Shown here: piece after piece, positions 16,801-24,633 of the stretch | Numbering within the stretch: the first letter of the stretch is position 1 | Layout: each line of letters opens with the position of its first letter | Origin: Anaerolineales bacterium | GTDB lineage: Bacteria; Chloroflexota; Anaerolineae; 4572-78; J111 | Length of the DNA stretch: 34,258 nt | Reading direction: 5' to 3' | Assembly: GCA_020634935.1 (NCBI GenBank) | Contig: JACKAT010000061.1 | Location: 1 to 34,258, forward strand | Notes under the pieces: model-generated | What the model was told of the DNA's origin: nothing | Database searches by the model: none | The model's input: the letters and a program-made list of their open reading frames with translations, nothing else | Made by a program: the position numbers and the translations under genes

Positions 16801-19202
16801 CTTTACCTTCACCAGCCCAGATGTTTCTTGCAGCAAGTATCGAGCAACGTGACCAAGAACAGCAGCAGCAAGAGGAACAACGCCAACGGGAACTGGCTAT
16901 AGCTAGAGTACGTAACAGAAGGCTAACATTTCTGGTCATTGGTTTATTGATTTCAATTACATGGGTAGTTATAGCTAGAAATCGAGCAGTAAATGCCGAA
17001 GCAGCGGCTGAGGCCAGACGCCAAGAGGCAATAACGGCTGAAGCCAGAGCGGCAGCAGGCGAAAAACAGGCTAAAGACGCCCAAGTGACTGCCGAAGCTG
17101 AACAGATCAGAGCCGAATACGAAGCCCGCCAGGCTCAAGCTCGTGCGTTGGCTAACGCGGCGCTGACCAACCTGACCACCGATCCGGAACTGAGTATTCT
17201 TTTGGCGATGCAAGCCGTCTCGACCACCTATCCAATTGATGGTAACCCTACAGACGAGGCAGAACAAGCTCTGCACCAGGCTATACAAACTTCTCGCGTA
17301 CGCCATACCCTAGTGGGCCACGCTGGCGGTGTCTTGAGCGTAACCTTTAGCCCGGATGGGACTCTTCTGGCTACGGGCAGCGAAGATAAGACCGCCAGGG
17401 TTTGGAATGCTAAAACAGGTGAGGAACTACTGGCTTTCACAACACATAGCGACGGGGTGTGGGATGTTGTTTTTAGCCCGGATGGCGCCCGCCTGGCCAC
17501 AGCCAGCCTCGACGGGACAGCCAAGCTTTGGGATATCGACTCGGGAGCGGAACTGTTGACCCTGTTAGGTCACACGGAAGCGGTAAAGGGAGTCGCCTTT
17601 AGCCCGGATGGCGCCAAAATAGCCACCGCCAGTCAAGATAATACGGTCAAGGTCTGGGATAGTAATACGGGAGCGTTACTCTTAGATTTAGACAATCATA
17701 CCCAATCAGTCGAAGCGGTAGCCTTTAGTCCAGACGGCCGTCAACTGGCTTCGGCCAGCCAGGATCACACAGCCATGGTCTGGGACAGTGATACGGGAGC
17801 GCAGTTGTTGACCCTGGCTGATCACACAGACCGGCTCTGGCACGTTACTTTTAGTCCTAATGGGGCCTGGTTGGTGACCACCAGCCAAGATGAAACGGCC
17901 AAGGTCTGGAAATTACCGGAGAACATTAACTCCACAGGAGTAACGATCGACACACCCTCCCAGACATTGCCCGCTCAAAATAACGTCGTCTGGAGCGCAG
18001 CCTTTAGCCCCGACGGCCAGCGGCTCGCCACAGCCAATGGCGATCATGCCATTAACCTCTGGGGGCTGCGTTCTGAACGCCAACAACTTTTATTACTGAC
18101 CCTATTGGGTCATACCGAAGCCGTGAGAGATGTAGCCTTTAGCCCGGACGGGACCAAGTTGGCCTCAGCCAGCGAGGACAAGACGATCAAAATTTGGGAT
18201 GTGGCCGGTCACAGCGATGTCGTTAATGAGGTGGTTTTTAGTCCCAATGGGACCCACCTAGCCTCAGCCAGCCAAGATAATACGGCAAAATTATGGCAGG
18301 TAAGTCGCCAAGCCACCGGAGATGTAACCGTGACCGAAGCCGGCACGCTTGCGGGGCACCGTGATGAGATACGCCGAGTAACCTTTAGCCCGGACGGGGC
18401 TTATCTGGCTACCGCCAGTTATGATGGCACGGCCATCATCTGGGCGGCGACCGGCCAGCCGTTAGAGATCCTTGACGCGCACGGTGAGCGGGTACACAGT
18501 GTAGCGTTTAGCCCGGACGGGAGTCGTTTGGCCACAGCCAGCGATGATAAAACGGCCAAGATTTGGCATTTAACCTTCAATGCGATTGGAAATCCCGTTT
18601 CTGCGGAAGAACAGCTCACGCTGCAAGGCCATCGTGGATGGGTGGGGGACGTGGTTTTTAGCCCTGACGGAAAACTGTTGGCGACGGCCAGTAGTGACCG
18701 AACGGCTAGAGTGTGGGACGCTACTTCAGGACGCCAGCAAATAACTTTACCCGACCTTAAAAGATTAGGCAGCGTAGTTTTTAATCCCTCGGGCAGTGAA
18801 TTGGTAACAGCCAGTATCGAGGGAGAAGGGGAACGCGTCCAAATATGGGATCTCCAGACAGGCGAAGTGATACGTTCGCTGTCGGGTCATACCAATCAGG
18901 TTCGGGATGTTGTTTTTGATGGAACCGGCGCCCGGCTAGCCACAGCCAGTTATGATAACACCGCCAGAATCTGGGAGGCGGCGTCCGGGACTGAACTGCT
19001 GCGGCTAACCAATGACACTCACGTTAACAGCGCAGCTTTCAGCCCGGATGGGACCCTACTGGCCACAGCCAATAATGATGGGACGCTTCATTTATATGTA
19101 CTGGATGGGGTAGATCCCCTGCTTATGCTGGCCCGCCATCGGGTCACCCGCCTTTTGACCGAGAAGGAGTGCCGGCAATATTTGCAGCGTGAGTGTCCAT
19201 AA
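13893..19202 (+). CDS. APH-like kinase / nSTAND1 NTPase / 14-blade WD40 fusion protein
   Basis: 1769 residues. Residues 1-480 resemble an aminoglycoside-phosphotransferase-type kinase: VVVKLGA as the lysine strand, HGDMNFRN (about 323) as catalytic loop, NIIDYSEA (about 342) as metal site; this looks like the domain named TCAD9 in ternary STAND systems. An insert at about 175-265 looks like a small beta barrel (OB-like). Residues about 490-980 are an nSTAND1-type NTPase: PYRGLKAF and FFGRE entry motifs, Walker A GASGSGKSS (about 560), Walker B VLVFVDQFEE (about 650). A transmembrane helix (about 1010-1030) is followed by an Ala/Glu-rich coiled coil, then 14 WD40 repeats (about 1137-1745), i.e. 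two seven-blade propellers. The end, TRLLTEKECRQYLQRECP, is typical of such proteins. ATG 13893 has GAGAGAG just upstream. Third gene of the operon. Confidence 0.88.
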   Translation: MKKPSIDNVTNLPLSNVQQQILEIMFAGYDRLTINSEFSDGFGGARVLQILPSRKKTSPPPEMPVVVKLGAKNIIDREFKAYTNHLKDVLPHTIGIKNEPTYLENQGGIYYPLLGSGIFEVVNLLDYIRETSISEIHKVLEVLMDVIERMVRYNEARSQYNVRLSYDRLLPLNLLIDQAAPPFGATVHVIRPDQLPTQPLHVNDYVRVEGFAVVKNDPGRQTVTLNIPEEMIGLPTAYYLRFQSINPDQVPDFGTIMPAIEGRILQTRDDFFRSEINRMFQSDNLEFDLSNETLLFPERVTLSNPLFALNAFLNRRHDLKWTTIHGDMNFRNVLINIKTGDVNIIDYSEARQDHALYDFLRLETEVMVSYIPQLMAKYNLSPVPHIRDFYHQLHWYSFYRGSESFVPHLPHPALKKPLEMLRFIRKTAQRYLFAFNKHEEYYQALIAYLLGALKFENLTNVKGAYPPKKVAFVAAATLAGMVKGEFGKQPPPCPYRGLKAFDVEHAPFFFGREEVIQQLLERLQQMVALEAEFIREIHYDYYSSSAQKPAADQPRLLALVGASGSGKSSLARAGLIGSIKQGDLTGSESWPIIILRPKDNPLESLSRTLQAQFEKHPHLGQIQKQLYDLPSKIDTLHRVVEEILSDAVLSQKVLVFVDQFEEVFSQEENIERRQAFLDNLLYAAQVENGRTIVLFTLRADYYDKFITLTEWGKILPVHQVNVLPLKKAQLHQAIELPATKAGCTFEPGLVEQIVHEVENQPRSLPLLQHALLELWESQVHQAEESNYQQAQFRITKTAYEKIGGVAGALQRRADAEYYKLSRSQQKLCQDIFLRLVKTGDGEIVNKQEVLLQELLNLASNPAEVQTVINNLAAEDARLLTITSAGEKDRHKLEEMVTDSHTYVEIAHEALIAHWEHLQQWIAVYQESLHIRDDLNRAAAVWQKENRDDSYLWHGARLFTAEEWYNRGELPLPSPAQMFLAASIEQRDQEQQQQEEQRQRELAIARVRNRRLTFLVIGLLISITWVVIARNRAVNAEAAAEARRQEAITAEARAAAGEKQAKDAQVTAEAEQIRAEYEARQAQARALANAALTNLTTDPELSILLAMQAVSTTYPIDGNPTDEAEQALHQAIQTSRVRHTLVGHAGGVLSVTFSPDGTLLATGSEDKTARVWNAKTGEELLAFTTHSDGVWDVVFSPDGARLATASLDGTAKLWDIDSGAELLTLLGHTEAVKGVAFSPDGAKIATASQDNTVKVWDSNTGALLLDLDNHTQSVEAVAFSPDGRQLASASQDHTAMVWDSDTGAQLLTLADHTDRLWHVTFSPNGAWLVTTSQDETAKVWKLPENINSTGVTIDTPSQTLPAQNNVVWSAAFSPDGQRLATANGDHAINLWGLRSERQQLLLLTLLGHTEAVRDVAFSPDGTKLASASEDKTIKIWDVAGHSDVVNEVVFSPNGTHLASASQDNTAKLWQVSRQATGDVTVTEAGTLAGHRDEIRRVTFSPDGAYLATASYDGTAIIWAATGQPLEILDAHGERVHSVAFSPDGSRLATASDDKTAKIWHLTFNAIGNPVSAEEQLTLQGHRGWVGDVVFSPDGKLLATASSDRTARVWDATSGRQQITLPDLKRLGSVVFNPSGSELVTASIEGEGERVQIWDLQTGEVIRSLSGHTNQVRDVVFDGTGARLATASYDNTARIWEAASGTELLRLTNDTHVNSAAFSPDGTLLATANNDGTLHLYVLDGVDPLLMLARHRVTRLLTEKECRQYLQRECP

Positions 19203-19258
19203 CGATCTTAACTAGAAAGGTAGTGATGAGATTATGGTTCAGGATTCATCCTTTTTTC

Positions 19259-22072
19259 TTAAAGGAAAATGTTGTCTCCTTGCCCTCCCTGATTCGAACC
19301 AGATATACCATTAGTGTTACCCGTGCCAAAGGCCCCCCCCGTGCCACCATTGGCGTTATTACCCACAATTGTCGTGCCATTAATTGATGGGGGATTAAGG
19401 GAGTAAATACCGCCCCCATTGCCGCCGGCGCCGTTCCCCCCGTTACCCCCAACGCCGTCGGACCCATCACCATTGCCGCCATCGCCGCCATTGCCGCCAT
19501 TAGCCTGATTATTGAGTACCTCGGTCCCGACGAGGGTTAGATTGTCAATACTATAAATTCCCCCGCCGTTGCCGCCATTACCTTGCCCCCCTTCACCTCC
19601 ATCGCAGCTGCGATCATTGCCCCCTTGGCCACCATTGCCACCATTGCCGCCATTAGCCCTGTTGTTACGCACGCTGCTTGCCGCCAGAGTCAGAGTCCCA
19701 CTGTTATAGATACCTCCCCCATTGCCCCCATTGCCTACCCCACTCGTTCCTCCATCACCGTTATTACTGTCATTACCATCACCGCCGTTGCCGCCGTTGC
19801 CGCCATCAGCACTGTTACTAAGGACCTCGGTTGCAGCGAGAGTTAAGGTCCCACTGTTATAGATACCCCCCCCATTGCCCCCATTGCCTACCCCAGCATT
19901 ACCGCCATTACCGCCATCCACCTGACCGCCATCCCCGTTACCCCCGTTGCCACCATTCCCACCCAGTACTCTATTGTTTGTGATAACCGCGTTGTTGAGA
20001 ATAGACACTCCAAGATTGTACAGACCGCCGCCATTACCCCCATCGCCCTGTCCACCATTGCCACCGTCTTCTCCATCGACGGGATTATTGCTATTACCAT
20101 TACCACCGCTGCCGCCATCCCCACCTGCAGCAGTATTATCTATTAAGTCTGTACCAATAAGAGTCAATACCCCAGTGCTATCGTTGAAAATACCACCCCC
20201 ATTGCCGCCGCTACCATCAAGGCCATCATTTCCACTACTCCCATCAGTACCATTTTGGCCTTGAGCCACATTATTACGAATAAGAACATTTGTAAGCGTA
20301 AGGACTCCGCTGTTGTGAATTCCGCCGCCATCCCCTTCAAGGGCCAATCCATTGGTGATGGCTAACTCCGAAATGGTAACATTAAAGCCGATGTCAGCCG
20401 TAAAAATGCGATATTCCCCCCCTGAGTCGCGGCGGATGGTCAAATTGCTGGCCCCTAAGCCCTCAATACTCATGTTGCTGCTTAAATTAGGCAGAGGGCC
20501 GGTGAGATTAATGGTTTGCGGGGTTGTAATAGGCAAATTAAAGCGAATGATATCGGGGCCGGTGTAGCGGTTGTTGGCAAAAATAATAGCCTCTCGCAAA
20601 CTACAATGCTCCGTATTACACCAGCCGTCATCGATGTCGTCGTTGGTGTTAACCTGGATTGGATCATTATCGACAATGGACACGGTGGCGGTCAATCGGT
20701 CGGTGTGGCTCACCCCAAGCGTGGCGCTGATCGGGTGGCTCAGGATAACAAAAAACGCTTCATGCTCAAAAGCAGGGTTACTGGCATCATCGATGATTGG
20801 TACCATAATGGTTTGTGTGCTAACCTGAGTAAAGGGTTCGGGTAAAAAGGTTAATGTACCGCTTGTTGCCGTAAAATCATCCGGCGACGTAGCCGAATGA
20901 TCTTGAGTAGCGTAGTCAACCGTAACTGTCAGGGCTGATGGCGCGCTGAGACCGACCACAATTCTGGCCGGTCCGTCATCCTCGTTGACCGTATAGATGG
21001 GGCTTTCAAGCTCGATAACCGGAGCGGGATCATCATCCACAATTGTCACCACCTGGCTTCGTCTATTCTGATCAAGACGCGCGCCCTGGGGGTTGCTCAA
21101 AGCTAATAAAATTTGTTCGTCCGCTTCATTGCTAATCGAATCGTTTTCAATGGGAAAGACAAAAGGTCGAGTCATTGATCTGGCGGGAATCGTCAAAACT
21201 CTGGCTTCTAACCCCTCCGAGGTGATAAGATCCACCGTAATGGTTTTACTTGAAGTGATATCCAGCGACAGGGTCGGGGTCACGTGTCCAATATTTTCAG
21301 GTACAGTCGGATTTGATAAACTCAGCGAAAGTTTTGGCAGGTTACCCTCCGGGTTTTGGCCGCAGTCAGGGAAGCAGTCGCCATCATCATCATCATCAGG
21401 CAAGGGTGAGGGTACCGCGGTTGGTGTGCTGGTTGAGACCTGGGCTATCTCTTGATCGGTGACGGTGGTGACAACAGTGGCTGTTATCAGGGTAATTTGA
21501 TTAGTGGCCGTTACGGTAGCGATATAAACACCGATCTTACGATAGGTATAAATAGTAGTCGGGCCGGCGCCAACCCCTTGACCATCGCCAAAATCCCACA
21601 GGTAACTAAAATCAGCCACCTGCCCGATACTGGTTGAAAACACAGTGGGCGTACCCAACAGAGTGGGATTAGTACTATAGGCCACCAACTCAACCTCAGG
21701 CCGATTATCGGCAAAGAGGGTAGAGATCGTTAGCGTGAGGGGAGGCGTAGCGCTTTCGAGAGGAACAGCCGCCGATCGACTATTCCTGGGCTGGGCTGGA
21801 GGAGTAATAGGAGCCGGAGTCGAGATGCCTAAGACAGCAGCCGTAGGGCTGGGAGAATCGGCCGCAGCTAAGGCAGCCGCCTCAATTGAGGCTGCTGTTG
21901 GGGTTGTCGGCAGTTCCGGCAACTGCCGGATTCTTACGGCGGCGGCCTGCTCAGGGGGGGTATCAGTAGATATTACCCCGATGGTTGGGGGGGGCAGTTG
22001 ACTAAGGCCGCAATAAGCGCCAATAATGAACGGGGTTAAGGCTAATACAACAAGCGAGTGCAACCGTTTCAA
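19259..22072 (-). CDS. Secreted PKD / Calx-beta / CSLREA beta-helix surface protein with Gly-Asn-rich inserts
   Basis: 937 residues from TTG 22072 (GGAAGGCAGG lies 6-13 nt upstream; no early ATG). A signal peptide is followed by a Pro/Thr/Ala-rich linker (about 30-110), a PKD domain with WDFGDGQG (about 157), a short Asp-rich stretch, two Calx-beta domains (about 242-350 and 355-470), then a CSLREA motif (about 488) opening a right-handed parallel beta-helix to the C-terminus. From about residue 600 the helix turns, each with GGGIYNSGTLTL, alternate with long GGNGGNGG-type inserts. Such proteins are adhesins or sheath components. The gene follows the metalloprotease gene by 61 bp on the same strand, so the two probably form an operon. 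No LPXTG or clear lipobox is seen. Confidence 0.85.
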   Translation of the reverse strand: MKRLHSLVVLALTPFIIGAYCGLSQLPPPTIGVISTDTPPEQAAAVRIRQLPELPTTPTAASIEAAALAAADSPSPTAAVLGISTPAPITPPAQPRNSRSAAVPLESATPPLTLTISTLFADNRPEVELVAYSTNPTLLGTPTVFSTSIGQVADFSYLWDFGDGQGVGAGPTTIYTYRKIGVYIATVTATNQITLITATVVTTVTDQEIAQVSTSTPTAVPSPLPDDDDDGDCFPDCGQNPEGNLPKLSLSLSNPTVPENIGHVTPTLSLDITSSKTITVDLITSEGLEARVLTIPARSMTRPFVFPIENDSISNEADEQILLALSNPQGARLDQNRRSQVVTIVDDDPAPVIELESPIYTVNEDDGPARIVVGLSAPSALTVTVDYATQDHSATSPDDFTATSGTLTFLPEPFTQVSTQTIMVPIIDDASNPAFEHEAFFVILSHPISATLGVSHTDRLTATVSIVDNDPIQVNTNDDIDDGWCNTEHCSLREAIIFANNRYTGPDIIRFNLPITTPQTINLTGPLPNLSSNMSIEGLGASNLTIRRDSGGEYRIFTADIGFNVTISELAITNGLALEGDGGGIHNSGVLTLTNVLIRNNVAQGQNGTDGSSGNDGLDGSGGNGGGIFNDSTGVLTLIGTDLIDNTAAGGDGGSGGNGNSNNPVDGEDGGNGGQGDGGNGGGLYNLGVSILNNAVITNNRVLGGNGGNGGNGDGGQVDGGNGGNAGVGNGGNGGGIYNSGTLTLAATEVLSNSADGGNGGNGGDGNDSNNGDGGTSGVGNGGNGGGIYNSGTLTLAASSVRNNRANGGNGGNGGQGGNDRSCDGGEGGQGNGGNGGGIYSIDNLTLVGTEVLNNQANGGNGGDGGNGDGSDGVGGNGGNGAGGNGGGIYSLNPPSINGTTIVGNNANGGTGGAFGTGNTNGISGSNQGGQGDNIFL

Positions 22073-22133
22073 TATAAACCTGCCTTCCCAAAATCAAGTC
22101 ATTTTTCTAACAGTAATACGTTCAGGCTAATGA

Positions 22134-23765
22134 TCAATGTTGTCCAACCATATACGGAAAGTAATAGGGCATCCGCTCGCAAAGTGTAACATCATCAACA
22201 TACCATCCCTCTCCCGGATTACCGACATCATAATTATCCGTATCGAAACGAAATCGAATACGAAAGGTATCATTTGTTACCAGATGAGAACTCAAACTGA
22301 TAGCCGACTCGATATAATTATTGTTATCAGGATCGCCATCACCACTGCTTCCGGCAAACGCCCACTGTTCAGCCAAAGGATTCTCGAAATCCTTAGCAAC
22401 TAAACCATTGTAGCTGTTCTTGATAAACAGATTGCGATCGATATGGGTCCATGCTTGATTGTTGACCTGAATTTCAACCACCCCGCCATCATAAAAACCG
22501 GAAAAATCGTGTTGGAAACTATATTTGTGGAGAAAAGTTAAAATATGAAAACTGGTCGTTGCCGTAATCGGGGGGCTGGTCAAATAGGCTTGAGACACAT
22601 CCAATATAGGCTGATTTGGCACAAACCAGCTATTATTTTGAGTCGCAACAGTCTGGGTCAAAACCCACCTATTTAACTTTAATTCGTTATTGAAACTCGA
22701 TTCCCAAAACGGTTCGACTTCGTGGGTGGCGGTGTAGACCGGCGCCGAACACCCGACCCCACCGGTAATTTTACCACCACCAGCATAGCCATAGAGGTTA
22801 GTTGCGCCATCCTTGTCATCGGCTTGAAGCAGTTCGATCAGTGCATTGTAGCCCCGGTTCATCACCGCTAACTTACCATCTTCTAAAGGCGGCGGCAGTG
22901 GCTCATGATCGAGTCCAATAACGTGGCCGATCTCATGGAGAGCCACCAAACCAATATCAAAGGTACCTGGCCTGCCATCACACGACCAAGCCCAAGGCTT
23001 GGCAAGCCTGGCGTTAAAATGAATATCTCCGGCAATAGACCCGCCATTACCGGGCGGAAAAAAGCCATGAGCTAAGCGGCTAGAGTCAAAAAATTGGTGA
23101 GCACCAATCCGAATATCGCCTGTTGCTCCACGATCATTTGAGGGAAGCCCATTATCGGTGACCTCGACAAATTGAATGTCGGCCACCGCCGACCAGGCCG
23201 CAAAAGCCGTAGTAATCTCGCGCTTAACATCACAATTCTGAACCAACGTCGTCACAAGGATATTTTTCGGGTTAGCGATGGCTTCGGCTGAATGATCGAC
23301 CCCATCTTTCATAAAGCTGTAGGTTACCAGCCCCCCCGATGTGCCTGGTTCACTATCTTTCGGCCATTTAGTGGGAGCGATTACGTACTGGGCCTTGACA
23401 GTTTCCTCAGAAACCAAACCGAATTCGGTATACCACAGGCCGCCGTCATCAATTTTTATCGCTTCATTATCCATCTTTTGCTCATCGGGTAAGCGATTTC
23501 CTTGACGACATCGTTCAGTAGCGCCTATATAATTTAGCGCAGCGATCCGGTACGCTTCTTCAGAAAAAACGTCGGGCTGTTCGGTTCGAATTTGAGTTAA
23601 TTGTTGAAATTGGCTTTCTACTTGAAGGAGATTATCAGGGTTACACAGGGAGGTTTGATGAAACAAACGCTCGCTTTCATGACTGGGTGACATTATAAGC
23701 GTGAATGGAGCACCGATTATCACCGGAATGAAAACAACGAATATCAGATGTAGGCCGTGTCTCAT
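22134..23765 (-). CDS. Secreted matrixin-type (M10) zinc metalloprotease
   Basis: 543 residues. The N-terminus is a signal peptide or anchor (about 1-24). Zinc motif HEIGHVIGLDH at 277-287 (His277, Glu278, His281, His287), Met-turn VMNRGY near Met302, and the upstream LAHGFFPPGN plus GDIHFN strand are those of matrixins; LQADDKDGATNLYG closes the catalytic domain. Residues about 355-530 form a beta-sandwich similar to the MAM or immune-inhibitor-A C-terminal domains (FDTDNYDV, GEGWYVDDV). The protein ends YYFPYMVGQH. ATG 23765 has GGAG seven bases upstream. It is the first gene of a two-gene unit with the beta-helix protein, which it could process or share secretion with; that link is inferred. 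Confidence 0.88.
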   Translation of the reverse strand: MRHGLHLIFVVFIPVIIGAPFTLIMSPSHESERLFHQTSLCNPDNLLQVESQFQQLTQIRTEQPDVFSEEAYRIAALNYIGATERCRQGNRLPDEQKMDNEAIKIDDGGLWYTEFGLVSEETVKAQYVIAPTKWPKDSEPGTSGGLVTYSFMKDGVDHSAEAIANPKNILVTTLVQNCDVKREITTAFAAWSAVADIQFVEVTDNGLPSNDRGATGDIRIGAHQFFDSSRLAHGFFPPGNGGSIAGDIHFNARLAKPWAWSCDGRPGTFDIGLVALHEIGHVIGLDHEPLPPPLEDGKLAVMNRGYNALIELLQADDKDGATNLYGYAGGGKITGGVGCSAPVYTATHEVEPFWESSFNNELKLNRWVLTQTVATQNNSWFVPNQPILDVSQAYLTSPPITATTSFHILTFLHKYSFQHDFSGFYDGGVVEIQVNNQAWTHIDRNLFIKNSYNGLVAKDFENPLAEQWAFAGSSGDGDPDNNNYIESAISLSSHLVTNDTFRIRFRFDTDNYDVGNPGEGWYVDDVTLCERMPYYFPYMVGQH

Positions 23766-23810
23766 TAACCCTCTCCCCAGTACAATAATAATTAGTATTT
23801 ATATTATGAG

Positions 23811-23930
23811 TTACGCAGTTCAAAAGGTGACAGTCACTTGGATGCGGTAAATCGACCTGTTTGGGCCAAACGGACGCTCATTTTAATTAAAAAGTGACTG
23901 TCACCTTGTTCGTTACACCCAACTACGTAA
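23811..23930. repeat. Nested palindromic element B
   Basis: Perfect 16-bp inverted repeat AAGGTGACAGTCACTT (23824-23839) and AAGTGACTGTCACCTT (23892-23907). Outside it lies a second pair, TTACGCAGTT (23811-23820) and AACTACGTAA (23921-23930), with one mismatch. The inner arms resemble those of the elements at 730-814 and 24446-24525. It begins 45 bp upstream of the metalloprotease gene start, so its left end may touch that gene's promoter. Confidence 0.75.
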
Positions 23931-24285
23931 GTCCTATTTATATTTCCATAGAAAATCGTCCAGTTGGGCAAGCCAGCCATACCCAGTTGAATATGCCACC
24001 CGCTTTACCTTTGACCCATAGATCAACAATAAGCCGGTCAAGCCCCAAGCGATCTCGAGCTTTGCCAGAATACAAAGTCGATTAACCTGTTAAGCTCAGC
24101 TACAATGCAGTAAAAGTAAATTTAACAATCGGGGAATTTTGACCACTATATCTCAGAACGTATGATGGAGTCAAATCTCCAGACATCCTATTGATCTGTT
24201 TGGTTACATTAGCTAGCTGCAGCGAACAACCGTTACACACAGCCTCTGGCCAGTTAGGTTTCTAACCAAATTTTAAGCGGATTCA
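23931..24285. other. Intergenic stretch, no gene supported
   Basis: A 63-codon frame (23894-24085) crosses the edge of the palindromic element and has no recognisable content. It might be a remnant of mobile DNA, but I cannot support any product. No RNA gene is visible. Confidence 0.35.
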
Positions 24286-24317
24286 TTGACAATTCTAATT
24301 TAGTCGCCCAACTTTTA

Positions 24318-24326
24318 TGCTATACT
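24318..24326 (+). promoter_or_regulatory. Extended -10 promoter candidate for the RHS gene
   Basis: TGCTATACT is an extended -10 (TGn plus TATACT). TTTAGT at 24299-24304 is a poor -35 at 16 bp. A TTGACA at 24286-24291 is too far away (29 bp). Transcription would start near 24333, giving a leader of about 300 nt that includes element C. Confidence 0.4.
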
Positions 24327-24445
24327 GGTCCCTAGCAAATGAGTGTGAGTAAATCTGTACCTTTTATTTTCATTTCCGTCTTCTGCCACATCCACCCATA
24401 CTGATCTTCAACCGCTCCTAAAATTGAAAGTATGTACTCAACCGA

Positions 24446-24525
24446 CCAGGTGACTGGCGCTTAACGACAACACCAGCGTTGTATGCCACGCAACGTTCTC
24501 CAGATGAGTAAAGCACCCGTCACTT
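24446..24525. repeat. Palindromic element C, relative of element A
   Basis: CCAGGTGACTGGCGCTT (24446-24462) and a degenerate right end AAGCACCCGTCACTT (24511-24525) flank a core containing CCAGCGTTGTATGCCACGCA, nearly the same as in the element at 730-814. Thus two copies of one family lie about 23.7 kb apart, both in the presumed leader of a plus-strand gene. Confidence 0.7.
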
Positions 24526-24618
24526 AAATTGTTGCGCCCAGAAAAGTCCGGGTACCCCGGTGCTTGATGGTCGTTGAACCATTTATTGTCATAGCCCAGT
24601 GGCAATTTTATGATGGTT

Positions 24619-24623
24619 AGGAG
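24619..24623 (+). promoter_or_regulatory. Ribosome binding site of the RHS gene
   Basis: AGGAG lies 7 nt before GTG 24631 and 10 nt before ATG 24634. It lies inside the longer frame that begins at 24610, which it argues against. Confidence 0.55.
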
Positions 24624-24633
24624 ACATGCGGTG

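Noticed and set aside
19203..19258. Terminator between the convergent STAND and beta-helix genes
   Set aside because: GGATTCATCC followed by TTTTTT has only a 4-bp stem and a 2-nt loop, too weak to call.
23894..24085. 63-codon frame after element B
   Set aside because: It starts inside the palindrome, has no recognisable domain on either strand and no ribosome binding site.
24286..24326. TTGACA plus TATACT as a classical promoter
   Set aside because: The spacer is 29 bp; only the extended -10 was kept as a candidate.
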